A DNA stretch of 39,354 nucleotides from an uncultured Clostridia bacterium (GCA_947303255.1 CAMYXL010000023.1:1-39354), one strand, 5' to 3'; shown: positions 25,305 through 33,057, counted from the stretch's first letter. Made by a program: numbers and translations. Notes: generated from the sequence alone by a model not told the origin.

Positions 25305-26420
25305 ATGGGTTTTCCAGGATTTGGTAAAGGTGCACAGCAATTAGTTATAGATGCTTCAAGTTCCAACCTCAAAGTAGCTGTCGGTAGCTATAACTATAAG
25401 ACTGGTGTAGTTAATATCGATAAGGCAGGTATCATTCCACTTGATGCCGAAACAATAAATGATGGTGCTATTTCAGATACTTTCGGTGTTGTTATGGCTC
25501 TTAAGCATGCTTTGGCTAAACTTGACATTAATGTAAAGAGCACTATTCTCACAGTTGAGGGCGGTTTCATGCACACTCGTGATCTTGAGCTTCCTTCAGT
25601 AAGACCAGAACAGCTTAAGGATATGGTTAAGTATGAGATCCTTGGCCAGAGTTCCAACAGAGATATGATCGTAGAGTATATCGTTTACGGCAAGGTATTG
25701 GATGAGGAAACAAAGGCTGAGAAGCTCAAGGTTAGAGCTACAGCTATTCCGATTGAAGTAGCAAACGATTATAAGGAGCTTCTTAAGAATACAGATCTTA
25801 CTCCTTATGCTTTGGATGTTAATCCAAATGCTATCCGTAAGCTTTTCAACGGCGGAATGATCAATGGTAACGTTAATGTTTCCAATTCAACACTTCTCTT
25901 GATCGAGCTTGCTGGTAAGACAACTACAATCACAGTATTGGATAAGGGCTTCCCGGTTCTTTCAAGAAGATTGCAGTTCGGTCACGGTAATATCCGTCAG
26001 GTAGCCGAGACAGTTAAGAAGATGCAGGGTGGTGGAGAGAAGCAGTCTTCTCTTGCTCGTCGTTTGAACATTTCAAAGAGTGAAGCAGACATGAGTGTTC
26101 CTGTAGAGGATATCGATGTTTGGCATGAGTCACTTTCTGATGAGCCGTCACTCCAGAGTGCTGTAAATGCTTATTTCAAGAGCCTTACAGATGCAGTTTC
26201 CAGAACAGCTCAGTTCTCGATTTCAAAGTTCCATGTAGACAGCATCAGCACATGCTTCCTCTATGGTTCCGGTTCTGCTTATAAGAAGATCGATAAAGAA
26301 CTCTCACGTCAGCTTGGTACTCAGGTTGAAGTATTGAATACATTGAGCACAGTTTCAGGTCCAAAGAACTTCATAATTTCTGAGTTCGTTAACTGCTGCG
26401 GTGCTTTGATCCGTGAGTAA
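25305..26420 (+). CDS. pilM: Type IV pilus actin-like ATPase PilM
   Basis: A 371-residue cytoplasmic protein with the PilM fold, related to FtsA and actin. The phosphate-1 region reads LVIDASSSNLKVAVGSYN; LELPSVRPEQLKDMVKYEI is the typical PilM segment; LLIELAGKTTTITVLDKG is the phosphate-2 region; and ISTCFLYGSGSAYKKID is the adenosine region. PilM binds the N-terminal tail of PilN and links the platform to the ATPases. AAAGGAG precedes the start; the pilN gene follows after 13 bases. Confidence 0.9.
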   Translation: MGFPGFGKGAQQLVIDASSSNLKVAVGSYNYKTGVVNIDKAGIIPLDAETINDGAISDTFGVVMALKHALAKLDINVKSTILTVEGGFMHTRDLELPSVRPEQLKDMVKYEILGQSSNRDMIVEYIVYGKVLDEETKAEKLKVRATAIPIEVANDYKELLKNTDLTPYALDVNPNAIRKLFNGGMINGNVNVSNSTLLLIELAGKTTTITVLDKGFPVLSRRLQFGHGNIRQVAETVKKMQGGGEKQSSLARRLNISKSEADMSVPVEDIDVWHESLSDEPSLQSAVNAYFKSLTDAVSRTAQFSISKFHVDSISTCFLYGSGSAYKKIDKELSRQLGTQVEVLNTLSTVSGPKNFIISEFVNCCGALIRE

Positions 26421-26433
26421 GAGGAGGTAAAAA

Positions 26434-27336
26434 ATGGCTAATATAGGCAAAAGAGAATTTGCTAAGAAGGACATGAACTTCTTCTCAGAGTTCGCGGCTT
26501 CTTCGCAGGCAGTAGCAAGAATAATGGGCTACATGATCATCGGTGGTATCGTTGTAGCTGCAGTCCTGATCACAGCTTGTGTTGTATTGTTTGTAAGATG
26601 GGGTATTTTGAAGGCTGAAGTTAAGAGATATGACGATAAGTTTGAATCTCCAGAATACGCTACTTTGCAGAGCGATGCAGACGCTTTGGCAGCAGAGGCA
26701 GCTACTATCAATCAGTACGCTTATGTTATGAACTCAATGATCAAGCAGGTTGATTCTGAGACCGGTGTTGAGTTTGAGGTCATCAGCGAGATTGAGAAGC
26801 ACATCCCTTCTAACACAATCCTTACATACTATTATATAGATAAGGATAAGGTAGAGATTCAGGGTAGAACACACAGTTACTATTCTATGACTGAGATCGG
26901 TCATATGCTCCAGGAGAACGAGTTCTTTACGAATTCTAACTTCCAGGAAGAAAGATATGATCCATCCGAGGATTATTCTGATGAGCAGTTGCTCACTATG
27001 TATACCAATGGTGAGTACACATTCCAGTTCATTGGAACTCTCCAGTCCAAGTACACAATTTCTGTAACATATGTAAGTGTTGATAATAAAGTACTTAAGG
27101 TTGAACCTTCTGTAATGGTTGATGCAGCTGGCTCACAGACATACAAAGAAGTTAGAGAGATCACTATCGCAGGCAACACATATGATCTTGTTGCTATTTC
27201 TCTTAACGGTATGACGGTAAGCGAGGAACAGTTGAACGCTGTATTAGAGTCTGATTCACTTACTGTAAGTGCATACGGCGATATCAACGTACAATTGCAA
27301 TACACAGTTCGACTTTCAGAAGGGGAGGGCGCATAA
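26434..27336 (+). CDS. pilN: PilN-like alignment protein, enlarged
   Basis: A 300-residue bitopic membrane protein: an N-terminal cytoplasmic tail (INxF-like segment MNFFSEFAA), a membrane helix (about 29-51), and a large outside domain with a coiled-coil-like stretch (YDDKFESPEYATLQSDADAL) and a ferredoxin-like region. The position between pilM and pilO and the topology identify it as PilN. It is about 100 residues longer than the usual Gram-negative PilN, with an added Tyr- and Glu-rich segment after residue 140. Confidence 0.8.
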   Translation: MANIGKREFAKKDMNFFSEFAASSQAVARIMGYMIIGGIVVAAVLITACVVLFVRWGILKAEVKRYDDKFESPEYATLQSDADALAAEAATINQYAYVMNSMIKQVDSETGVEFEVISEIEKHIPSNTILTYYYIDKDKVEIQGRTHSYYSMTEIGHMLQENEFFTNSNFQEERYDPSEDYSDEQLLTMYTNGEYTFQFIGTLQSKYTISVTYVSVDNKVLKVEPSVMVDAAGSQTYKEVREITIAGNTYDLVAISLNGMTVSEEQLNAVLESDSLTVSAYGDINVQLQYTVRLSEGEGA

Positions 27337-28413
27337 ATGAGTAATCTTTCTACTAGAGAAAAAGTATTAATCTATTTTGTAATACTCCTGTTGGTTGTAG
27401 CTATAGTTTATATTGCAGCAATGAGACCATTGTTAAATGCAATCAGCAGTGCAAAGGCTCAGGTTGCTGAGAGAGAAGCACAGATGCAGTATTATGAGGA
27501 GCTTAAGGCTTCAAACAATGCTACAAAGAAGCAGATCGAAGAGTTGGAAAAGACAATTAAGAAGCAGGAAGGCTCTTTGGTAGCTGAGTATGATACAGAG
27601 AACATCGTTTCTTATGTATTGAAGACATTGGAAGATAAGGGTTCACCTTATTTGAAGGAAGTTAGGACAGAAGATATCGTATGTCCTGATATCAACTTAC
27701 CAGATGGAACAATTGCTAATGAGAAGCTTCTCCTTAAGAGAGTAACTGTTAGATATGCTACAACAGATGGATTCACAATCCCTGAGTACAACATGGTTCC
27801 TCAGTGGGTTAAGGACGGCGCATATGACCAGGAACTCATCCAGCAGGCAGTAGATGCTATGGGTGATATGACAGATGAGAGATTCGGTAATCTCCAGATG
27901 GATGGTTATAAGCAGTTCATCGATGCAATGAAGGAAATCGCTGCAAGTGATTACAAGAGTTGCGTAAGAGTACACAGTATCACTATCGAAGATTCATTCT
28001 ATGGCTTCATGTTCTTGAATGCAGAGATCGATGTTTATGGTACAGCTCTCGGATCAAGCAGAATCTTGCCTGCTAACGACAAGGATCAGATCAAGATCAG
28101 CTATGTTGGTAACGAGAATGTTGACTGTAAGGGTGGTATGATCGGTATCCCGTTGTTGAACTTCAATGCTGATAATACATATTATATGTATCAGAGATCC
28201 GGCGAAGGTATCGAGAACTATGTAGACAGACCATACTGTGCTAACTGGTCAAATGCTATGATGGTTGCTATCTTTAATACAAATGGTACATTGTACGAGG
28301 ATGCATTCGAGAAGATCCCATTCAAGTATGATGGCGAATTGTTCGAGCATGAGCTCTCTGGCCCACAGGCTGAAGGCTTAGGTCAGGAAGAGCAGCAGCC
28401 GGCTGAAGACTAA
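27337..28413 (+). CDS. pilO: PilO-like alignment protein, enlarged
   Basis: A 358-residue bitopic membrane protein that starts directly after the pilN stop (TAAATG). One membrane helix (about 9-29) leads into a coiled coil (AKAQVAEREAQMQYYEEL, KKQIEELEKTIKKQEG) and a large outside domain. The arrangement matches PilO, which pairs with PilN, but it is about 150 residues longer than the usual ~205. The acidic tail ends QEEQQPAED. No PilP lipoprotein or PilQ secretin follows, in keeping with a cell without an outer membrane. Thr is nearly always ACA in this gene. Confidence 0.78.
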   Translation: MSNLSTREKVLIYFVILLLVVAIVYIAAMRPLLNAISSAKAQVAEREAQMQYYEELKASNNATKKQIEELEKTIKKQEGSLVAEYDTENIVSYVLKTLEDKGSPYLKEVRTEDIVCPDINLPDGTIANEKLLLKRVTVRYATTDGFTIPEYNMVPQWVKDGAYDQELIQQAVDAMGDMTDERFGNLQMDGYKQFIDAMKEIAASDYKSCVRVHSITIEDSFYGFMFLNAEIDVYGTALGSSRILPANDKDQIKISYVGNENVDCKGGMIGIPLLNFNADNTYYMYQRSGEGIENYVDRPYCANWSNAMMVAIFNTNGTLYEDAFEKIPFKYDGELFEHELSGPQAEGLGQEEQQPAED

Positions 28414-28418
28414 TTTCT

Positions 28419-28451
28419 TCACATTTTGAGTCAATTGCGAAAAAAATGTGA
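28419..28451 (+). repeat. Inverted pair of AAATGTGA motifs before the first pilin
   Basis: TCACATTT (28419-28426) and AAATGTGA (28444-28451) form an inverted pair 17 bases apart, just after the pilO stop. The inner copy begins 49 bases before the pilin -10 box. Before the PilX-like gene the nearest copy begins 60 bases before its -10, a difference of one helical turn. Confidence 0.55.
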
Positions 28452-28461
28452 AAAAAGTTCA

Positions 28462-28498
28462 AAATTGCTATTGCAATTTGAAAAAACCGTGTTATAAT
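28462..28498 (+). promoter_or_regulatory. Promoter of the first short pilin with inverted repeat over -35
   Basis: TTGCAA (28471-28476), a 16-base spacer, then a perfect TATAAT (28493-28498). AAATTGC (28462-28468) and GCAATTT (28473-28479) form an inverted repeat covering the -35 box, which suggests an operator. The mRNA leader carries a full AGGAGG site eight bases before the ATG. Confidence 0.65.
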
Positions 28499-28540
28499 CA
28501 AATTACAAACTCAATAAAACATTTTTAGGAGGAATTTCTT

Positions 28541-28741
28541 ATGAAAAAGATTTCAAAGTCCAAGAAGGGTTTCACACTCGTAGAGATGGTTCTCGTTATC
28601 GCTATTATCGCTATCCTTGCAGTTGCAATGATCGCTGGTATCGCAGCTTACATCAAGTACGCTCAGACAGCTGCTTCTAAGCTTGAGAGCCACAAGTCCG
28701 CAACAGAGTCTGTTGTAACAGTTATCAAGTCTTACTTCTAA
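28541..28741 (+). CDS. pilA: Ultra-short type IV pilin (56-residue mature form)
   Basis: A 66-residue prepilin. The leader MKKISKSKKG is followed by FTLVEMVLVIAIIAILAVAM, with the PilD cleavage site after Gly10, Phe at +1 and Glu at +5. The mature form is only 56 residues: one long helix with no globular head, no disulfide loop, and a C-terminus ending SYF. Aromatic residues fall at mature positions 1, 27, 30, 55 and 56. Its promoter, full-consensus ribosome site and dedicated terminator suggest it is the abundant subunit. Standard T4a pilins are 140-170 residues; size and plan are nearer to the truncated Geobacter PilA or to Flp pilins, but the assembly genes here are of the PilB/T/C/M/N/O type. 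Confidence 0.9.
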   Translation: MKKISKSKKGFTLVEMVLVIAIIAILAVAMIAGIAAYIKYAQTAASKLESHKSATESVVTVIKSYF

Positions 28742-28780
28742 TAACTGATTTCAGACTGAGGTGTGAATTTTGATTAGATG

Positions 28781-28813
28781 TGGAGGGGGGAGTTTACTTC
28801 TCCCTCCATTTTT
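28781..28813 (+). terminator. Strong terminator after the first pilin
   Basis: TGGAGGGGGGAG (28781-28792) pairs with CTTCTCCCTCCA (28797-28808) over 12 positions with two wobbles, loop TTTA, followed by TTTTT. It separates the first pilin from the rest of the pilin genes. Confidence 0.92.
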
Positions 28814-28820
28814 AGAAATT

Positions 28821-28857
28821 AATTATTGTAGAAATAATTAGGAAAACGTGATAAAAT
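28821..28857 (+). promoter_or_regulatory. Promoter of the second pilin
   Basis: An extended -10, TGATAAAAT (28849-28857), with no good -35. An inverted repeat, AATTATT (28821-28827) and AATAATT (28833-28839), lies where the -35 would be. The first pilin terminator lies just upstream, so a separate promoter is needed for the following genes. Confidence 0.45.
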
Positions 28858-28892
28858 CGACATGTTAAAAATTCTGATAGTTGGAGGACAGT

Positions 28893-29108
28893 ATGCTTAA
28901 ATTATCAAAATCAAAAAAAGGTTTTACTTTGCTTGAGATTGTCACAGTTATTGCTATTATCGCAATCTTGGCATCCGTACTGATCTTCGCTGTCAAGAAG
29001 TATATCGATGTTACATCACAGGCTAAAGACAAAGCCAGCAGCAAGGTTGCGGCTATGCAGGGTAATAACGCTGTAATGTCTAGCAAAATAAAAACATATG
29101 GTTTCTAA
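28893..29108 (+). CDS. Second ultra-short type IV pilin (61-residue mature form)
   Basis: A 71-residue prepilin: leader MLKLSKSKKG, then FTLLEIVTVIAIIAILASVL with Phe +1 and Glu +5. The mature length is 61 residues, again a single helix with a Lys/Ser/Ala-rich C-terminal half ending TYGF and no globular domain. Aromatics are at mature positions 1, 22, 27, 59 and 61. It is a diverged copy of the first short pilin, sharing the same design, and may be an alternative or minor subunit. The start is the ATG at 28893, with GGAGG five bases upstream. The next gene starts 13 bases later. Confidence 0.87.
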   Translation: MLKLSKSKKGFTLLEIVTVIAIIAILASVLIFAVKKYIDVTSQAKDKASSKVAAMQGNNAVMSSKIKTYGF

Positions 29109-29121
29109 TGTGGAGGCGTGT

Positions 29122-29652
29122 ATGAAGAATAAGAGTAGTAAAAAAGGATTTACTTTATTGGAAGTAATGCTTGCAATTGCTATTATGGTTGTTGCATCTA
29201 CTATGATCCTTGAAGGTTTCTTGTCTACATTGGCATATTCGGCAAATACAGCTCTCTATGCTAGACAGGGTGGATACAATCAGAAGCAGATGTATCAGGC
29301 TGTTGCTACCAAAGTTGGTAAGAACGGCGATGATGGTTCCAAGTCCCTTACAGATACATACGGAAAGTCTTTCAATGGTACAGCACACGAGATCCAGATG
29401 TCTGGTGGTGTTGGTACTGTAAAGTATAGAGTTAATACTTGGAAGTCATCTTATACTATGACAAACAAGGTAAATGGAGAGGCAGGCGTTGATTCAAATA
29501 CCTCATACAATAGATATGCAGTAACATATTGTTTGCCTAATATCAAGTGTCCTACTTGTGGTAAGTCAGATCACTTGGCTATTAGTGCTAAAACATATAA
29601 GTGGATGTGTACAAAGTGTTCCGTTTATGTTGGTGAGACTTCATCATCTTAA
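29122..29652 (+). CDS. Minor pilin with apparent zinc ribbon
   Basis: A 176-residue prepilin with leader MKNKSSKKG and FTLLEVMLAIAIMVVASTMI, followed by a globular domain of about 120 residues. Near the C-terminus are two cysteine pairs, CPTC (143-146) and CTKC (163-166), spaced 16 residues apart as in a zinc ribbon, plus Cys137. Such a module is normal in cytoplasmic proteins but unusual on the outside of a pilin; the cysteines could instead form disulfides. In type and position it resembles PilV/GspI-type minor pilins that prime assembly. The start is 29122, with GGAGG five bases upstream. Confidence 0.82.
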   Translation: MKNKSSKKGFTLLEVMLAIAIMVVASTMILEGFLSTLAYSANTALYARQGGYNQKQMYQAVATKVGKNGDDGSKSLTDTYGKSFNGTAHEIQMSGGVGTVKYRVNTWKSSYTMTNKVNGEAGVDSNTSYNRYAVTYCLPNIKCPTCGKSDHLAISAKTYKWMCTKCSVYVGETSSS

Positions 29653-29680
29653 TGGATAGTGAGTTCAGGAGGATGTCTTT

Positions 29681-30208
29681 ATGACTAGATGCAATAAAAG
29701 CAAAAAAGGTTTTACCTTGTTAGAGGTAATGCTGGCCGTAGCAATTATGGCAATGTGTGCCGGCATATTCTTCTCTCTGATCTTGGTAGTCGTTAAGTCT
29801 CATACAAACGTAGTTGCTGCTAATGATATGGAAGACTATGCGATACTCAATGCAAGAGCTTTCGAGAACAGCATTATCAACTGCCAGAAGGTTAACGTAA
29901 GTGAAACAGGCAGCAAGACCATCAGAATCTTTAAGAATAAGTTGGTTAAGAATAATTCACCACTGTTCAATCTCCAGCAGTACAATATCGTTCCTAGTGG
30001 TGATAAGTGGAAAGTTGAGTTCAAGTGCAGAGTTTCTTCCGATGGAACAGTAGATTATGTATTTACTTTGACAGATAATGCAGGAGCTATGCAGGGAATT
30101 AACAATTACACATATACATACGAGAACACAGTATATGTTCCACACTGTAAAGAGATTAATGATACCGCTGGAAAGTGGATTACAGAAATCCCTGTAGTTG
30201 ACTATTAA
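29681..30208 (+). CDS. Minor pilin (PilW/GspJ-like)
   Basis: A 175-residue prepilin: leader MTRCNKSKKG, then FTLLEVMLAVAIMAMCAGIF with Glu +5, and a globular domain rich in Asn and Val. Helix features (NDMEDYAILNARAFENSI) resemble PilW/GspJ-type minor pilins. Two cysteines in the head (INCQKV and FKCRVS) and one in VPHCKEI could form a disulfide. AGGAGG lies eight bases before the ATG. It is the last gene of the pilus block and is followed by a terminator. It probably forms a tip or priming complex with the preceding minor pilin and perhaps the PilX-like protein. Confidence 0.82.
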   Translation: MTRCNKSKKGFTLLEVMLAVAIMAMCAGIFFSLILVVVKSHTNVVAANDMEDYAILNARAFENSIINCQKVNVSETGSKTIRIFKNKLVKNNSPLFNLQQYNIVPSGDKWKVEFKCRVSSDGTVDYVFTLTDNAGAMQGINNYTYTYENTVYVPHCKEINDTAGKWITEIPVVDY

Positions 30209-30235
30209 TTTTATAGGTTAATCTGATATACTGAT

Positions 30236-30266
30236 ATTGCCTCGCAGAGCGGGGCAATATTTTTTT
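30236..30266 (+). terminator. Terminator at the end of the pilin genes
   Basis: ATTGCCTCGC (30236-30245) pairs with GCGGGGCAAT (30249-30258) with one wobble, loop AGA, followed by ATTTTTTT. It lies between the last minor pilin and coaW, whose ribosome site follows at once. A coaW promoter was not clearly found, so some read-through is possible. Confidence 0.88.
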
Positions 30267-30281
30267 ATATAGGAGATCATC

Positions 30282-31103
30282 ATGAGTATCGTTGTTGGAT
30301 TGGATGTAGGCGGAAGTACAACGAAGATAGTTGGAATGAAGGATAGAAAGATCGTTGCAAAGTGTGTTGTTAAAGCAAACGATCCGGTCACTTCTGCTTT
30401 CGGTGCATTAGGACGACTTATAGATGAGAACGGACTTCAGGTAAGTGACATCGATCAGGTAAATATGACCGGTGTCGGAGCCTCATTTCCGTCAGGATCT
30501 TTATTGGGTATTAAAACAAGAATTGTTACTGAGTTTATGGCTACCGGTCTGGGCGGATTATATCTTTCCGGATTATCAAGAGCAGTAGTAGTTTCGATGG
30601 GAACAGGTACGGCTTATCTTGATGCAGGCTATGACAGAGTAAGACATATTATCGGTTCCGGTGTCGGTGGAGGAACATTAGTAGGATTATCTAATTCGGT
30701 AATTCATGTTGATGACGCAGAGAAATTATCAGAAATGGCAGCTAATGGTGATATCAATAAAGTTGATCTTACCGTAGGAGATATTTCTAAAACTGAGATT
30801 CCAGGTCTTTCAATGGATACCACGGCTTCAAATTTCGGAAAGAATAATGATGATCTTTCAAAAGAGGATAAGATTGCAGGAATCATGAATCTCGTATATC
30901 AGTCCATAGGAACAATGTCTGTATTGGCGGCCAGAAATGCTGGATTGAATGATATCGTATTGACCGGTCAATTAACGTCAATGCGTCAGTGTAAGGATAT
31001 GTGCGCGGCGTTCAGTCAGTTGTACAGGCTCAATTTCCTCGTTCCTGAAGATGCAGTCTTCGCTACAGCAGTAGGAAGCTGTATTGTTGAGGAGGAGAAT
31101 TGA
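30282..31103 (+). CDS. coaW: Type II pantothenate kinase
   Basis: A 273-residue cytoplasmic kinase catalysing the first step of coenzyme A synthesis. The ASKHA-fold motifs are clear: GLDVGGSTTKIVG (phosphate 1), VVSMGTGTAYLDA (phosphate 2), GSGVGGGTLVGLSN, and TASNFGKNND, which is typical of the type II (CoaW/PanK2-like) enzymes. AGGAG lies six bases before the ATG. It overlaps the next gene by one base (TGATG) and heads a run of ten closely packed genes. Confidence 0.9.
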   Translation: MSIVVGLDVGGSTTKIVGMKDRKIVAKCVVKANDPVTSAFGALGRLIDENGLQVSDIDQVNMTGVGASFPSGSLLGIKTRIVTEFMATGLGGLYLSGLSRAVVVSMGTGTAYLDAGYDRVRHIIGSGVGGGTLVGLSNSVIHVDDAEKLSEMAANGDINKVDLTVGDISKTEIPGLSMDTTASNFGKNNDDLSKEDKIAGIMNLVYQSIGTMSVLAARNAGLNDIVLTGQLTSMRQCKDMCAAFSQLYRLNFLVPEDAVFATAVGSCIVEEEN

Positions 31104-31885
31104 TGGAAGAGCAAAAACAGGTCAAGAAGGCCCGTGCTTTTGAATTGGATCTTCTGAGAGGCTTTGCGCTTTTCATGATGATCTTTATGCATTTATCATA
31201 TGATATCAGGTATATCTTGAAGATAGATGCGTTTGGTTTTCACGAGAAGGAATGGTTTTGGACTTTTATCGAGCCTTTCTTCCTTTGTGTCTTTGTCGGC
31301 ATATCAGGTATATGCTGCTCTTTTTCGAAAAATAATTTCTTCAGGGGCTTAAAGCTTTTGTGCGTTGCCTTGTTTATCACATTTGCGACATATATTGCCA
31401 CATATAAGATGGGCATTGAGTGTTTTATCATTTTTAATGTGCTTCACATGCTGGCAGTGAGCATTCTCGTTTATTCGCTGATCTCGTTGATCGAGCAGAA
31501 GACGAAAGCATCTCCGAGACTCATGAATGTCCTTATTGCTTTTCTTGGTCTTTATGCAACTCAGGTCGGCATGCAGATCGACAGATTTGAGGGAATGGAG
31601 ACGAATCTTTTGATCCCGTTCGGTATTACAGGTCCGAATACTCCGTTCATGGGCGATTATATGCCGTTGTTCCCGTGGATCGGTGTTTTCCTTTTGGGAG
31701 CGGTCGTGGGAAGAACTTGCTACAGCAGCAAGGAGACGCTTTTTAAGAATGCTCCGGGCATTGTTCATAAGATCTCGAGGCCGTTTGAATTTATGGGAAG
31801 ACACTCGTTGATCATTTATCTTGTGCATCAGCCTTTGGTCTTAGGTCTTTGCTATGCCATTGAATTTCTGGTGAAGAAGATATGA
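31103..31885 (+). CDS. HGSNAT-like (DUF1624) membrane acyltransferase
   Basis: A 260-residue polytopic membrane protein of the heparan-alpha-glucosaminide N-acetyltransferase catalytic-domain family. ELDLLRGFALFMMIFMHLSYD near the start carries the D-x-x-RG and His signature, and FIIFNVLHMLAV, GPNTPFMGDYMPLFPWIG and RHSLIIYLVHQP follow, with about seven membrane helices. The family moves acyl groups across the membrane onto sugars; the acceptor is unknown. GGAGGAG is placed five bases before the ATG at 31103. It overlaps the next gene as ATGA. Confidence 0.85.
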   Translation: MEEQKQVKKARAFELDLLRGFALFMMIFMHLSYDIRYILKIDAFGFHEKEWFWTFIEPFFLCVFVGISGICCSFSKNNFFRGLKLLCVALFITFATYIATYKMGIECFIIFNVLHMLAVSILVYSLISLIEQKTKASPRLMNVLIAFLGLYATQVGMQIDRFEGMETNLLIPFGITGPNTPFMGDYMPLFPWIGVFLLGAVVGRTCYSSKETLFKNAPGIVHKISRPFEFMGRHSLIIYLVHQPLVLGLCYAIEFLVKKI

Positions 31886-33057
31886 TAAGAGATTTTAAGA
31901 GACCTTTTTCGGAAAGACACAGGGTACTGAACGTTATCTTAATGATATTGTTCCCGATCGTTATGGCGGGTCTGATAGCGGCGGTTTACTTTGTTCCGAA
32001 TTCTCCGCTATATACAAGAAGAGTGGCGAATTATTACTCGGATCATATTTTTCCGAAAGTAGCTTATCTCGGCAATTGTTTCTCGAATATTTTCATGTTC
32101 TCGATCACGGAGCTTCTGGCGATAGTTGGAACTATTGCGGGAATCGTGATCGTCGTGTGCTTTATTGTGTGCCTTATCAAGAGCATCATTAAAAAGAGAT
32201 TTCTCAAGTTCATGTACAGGACGCTGTGCGTGGTCCTGGCGGCTGTTCTTTTGATCTACGGATCGTTCCAGTTGATGCACGGACTTAACTATAAGCGTGA
32301 TACTTCCGCGAGAAGGCTCGGGCTCGAGACGAAGGAAAGAGATATCGGTGATCTTTATGCGGTGGAGATGTGGGCTTATCAGGGCGCGATAGCGGCTCGG
32401 AGCCAGCTGGGTGAAGATTATAACGGCGTATCGCATATGATGACTAGTTTTCCGGAATCGGTATTTCATGCCAATATGCTCATCAATGCGGTCGATGATA
32501 AGTTTGATTTCGGTCTGAGCGATACGTTCATCAGATCAAAGCCGGTAATGCTGAGTTCATACTGGAGCTACACGAACATCGTGGGTCTTTATGATCCTGT
32601 TTTGGGCGAGTCTAATATCAATGTGGATTATACATGCACGTATGATCTGCCGATAACGATCTGTCATGAGATGATCCATGCCAAGGGCTACGCCAAGGAA
32701 GGCGATGCCAATTTCATATCGGTTATCTGCTGTATTATGTCTGACCGTGCGGATTTCAGATACGCAGGTTATTTCTGGATCTTTACGAGTATAGCGAATA
32801 TTCTGGATAATTATGATCAGTTCGCTTATGATCCGAATTTCAGGATGCTGATCAAAGATATCAATGCCAGCAACCAGTATTGGGATTCCAAGGAGATGAA
32901 CAAATTGGCCAAGAAGGTGGGCGAAGTTTCCGAGGCGACGAATAATACGTACCTCGAGGCCAACGGCCAGGAGGGCGGAACCGAGACATATACCGTAGAC
33001 AGCAATATCTATGTGGAGTTCTTCTATAAGTACATCATGCCGGAGATAAGCCAATGA
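31882..33057 (+). CDS. DUF3810 membrane zinc metalloprotease-like protein
   Basis: A 391-residue protein of the DUF3810 family. Three membrane helices (about 15-37, 74-99 and 113-133) precede an extracellular domain with an HExxH zinc motif, ICHEMIHAKGYAKEGDANF (His262, Glu263, His266, and probably Glu273 as the third ligand). This is the pattern of gluzincin-like peptidases, so it may act on envelope proteins or peptidoglycan, but no substrate is known. It overlaps both neighbours by four bases (ATGA), showing tight coupling with the acyltransferase and with hemZ. Confidence 0.85.
   Translation: MIRDFKRPFSERHRVLNVILMILFPIVMAGLIAAVYFVPNSPLYTRRVANYYSDHIFPKVAYLGNCFSNIFMFSITELLAIVGTIAGIVIVVCFIVCLIKSIIKKRFLKFMYRTLCVVLAAVLLIYGSFQLMHGLNYKRDTSARRLGLETKERDIGDLYAVEMWAYQGAIAARSQLGEDYNGVSHMMTSFPESVFHANMLINAVDDKFDFGLSDTFIRSKPVMLSSYWSYTNIVGLYDPVLGESNINVDYTCTYDLPITICHEMIHAKGYAKEGDANFISVICCIMSDRADFRYAGYFWIFTSIANILDNYDQFAYDPNFRMLIKDINASNQYWDSKEMNKLAKKVGEVSEATNNTYLEANGQEGGTETYTVDSNIYVEFFYKYIMPEISQ

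Noticed and set aside
28541..29108. Tad/Flp pilus because of pilin size
   Set aside because: No TadZ, TadB/C or Flp-type Glu-Tyr signature. The leaders read KKG-FTL(V/L)E and the machine genes are T4a-type.
21230..30208. Competence (ComG) pseudopilus operon
   Set aside because: PilT, PilM, PilN and PilO are present; ComG systems lack them.
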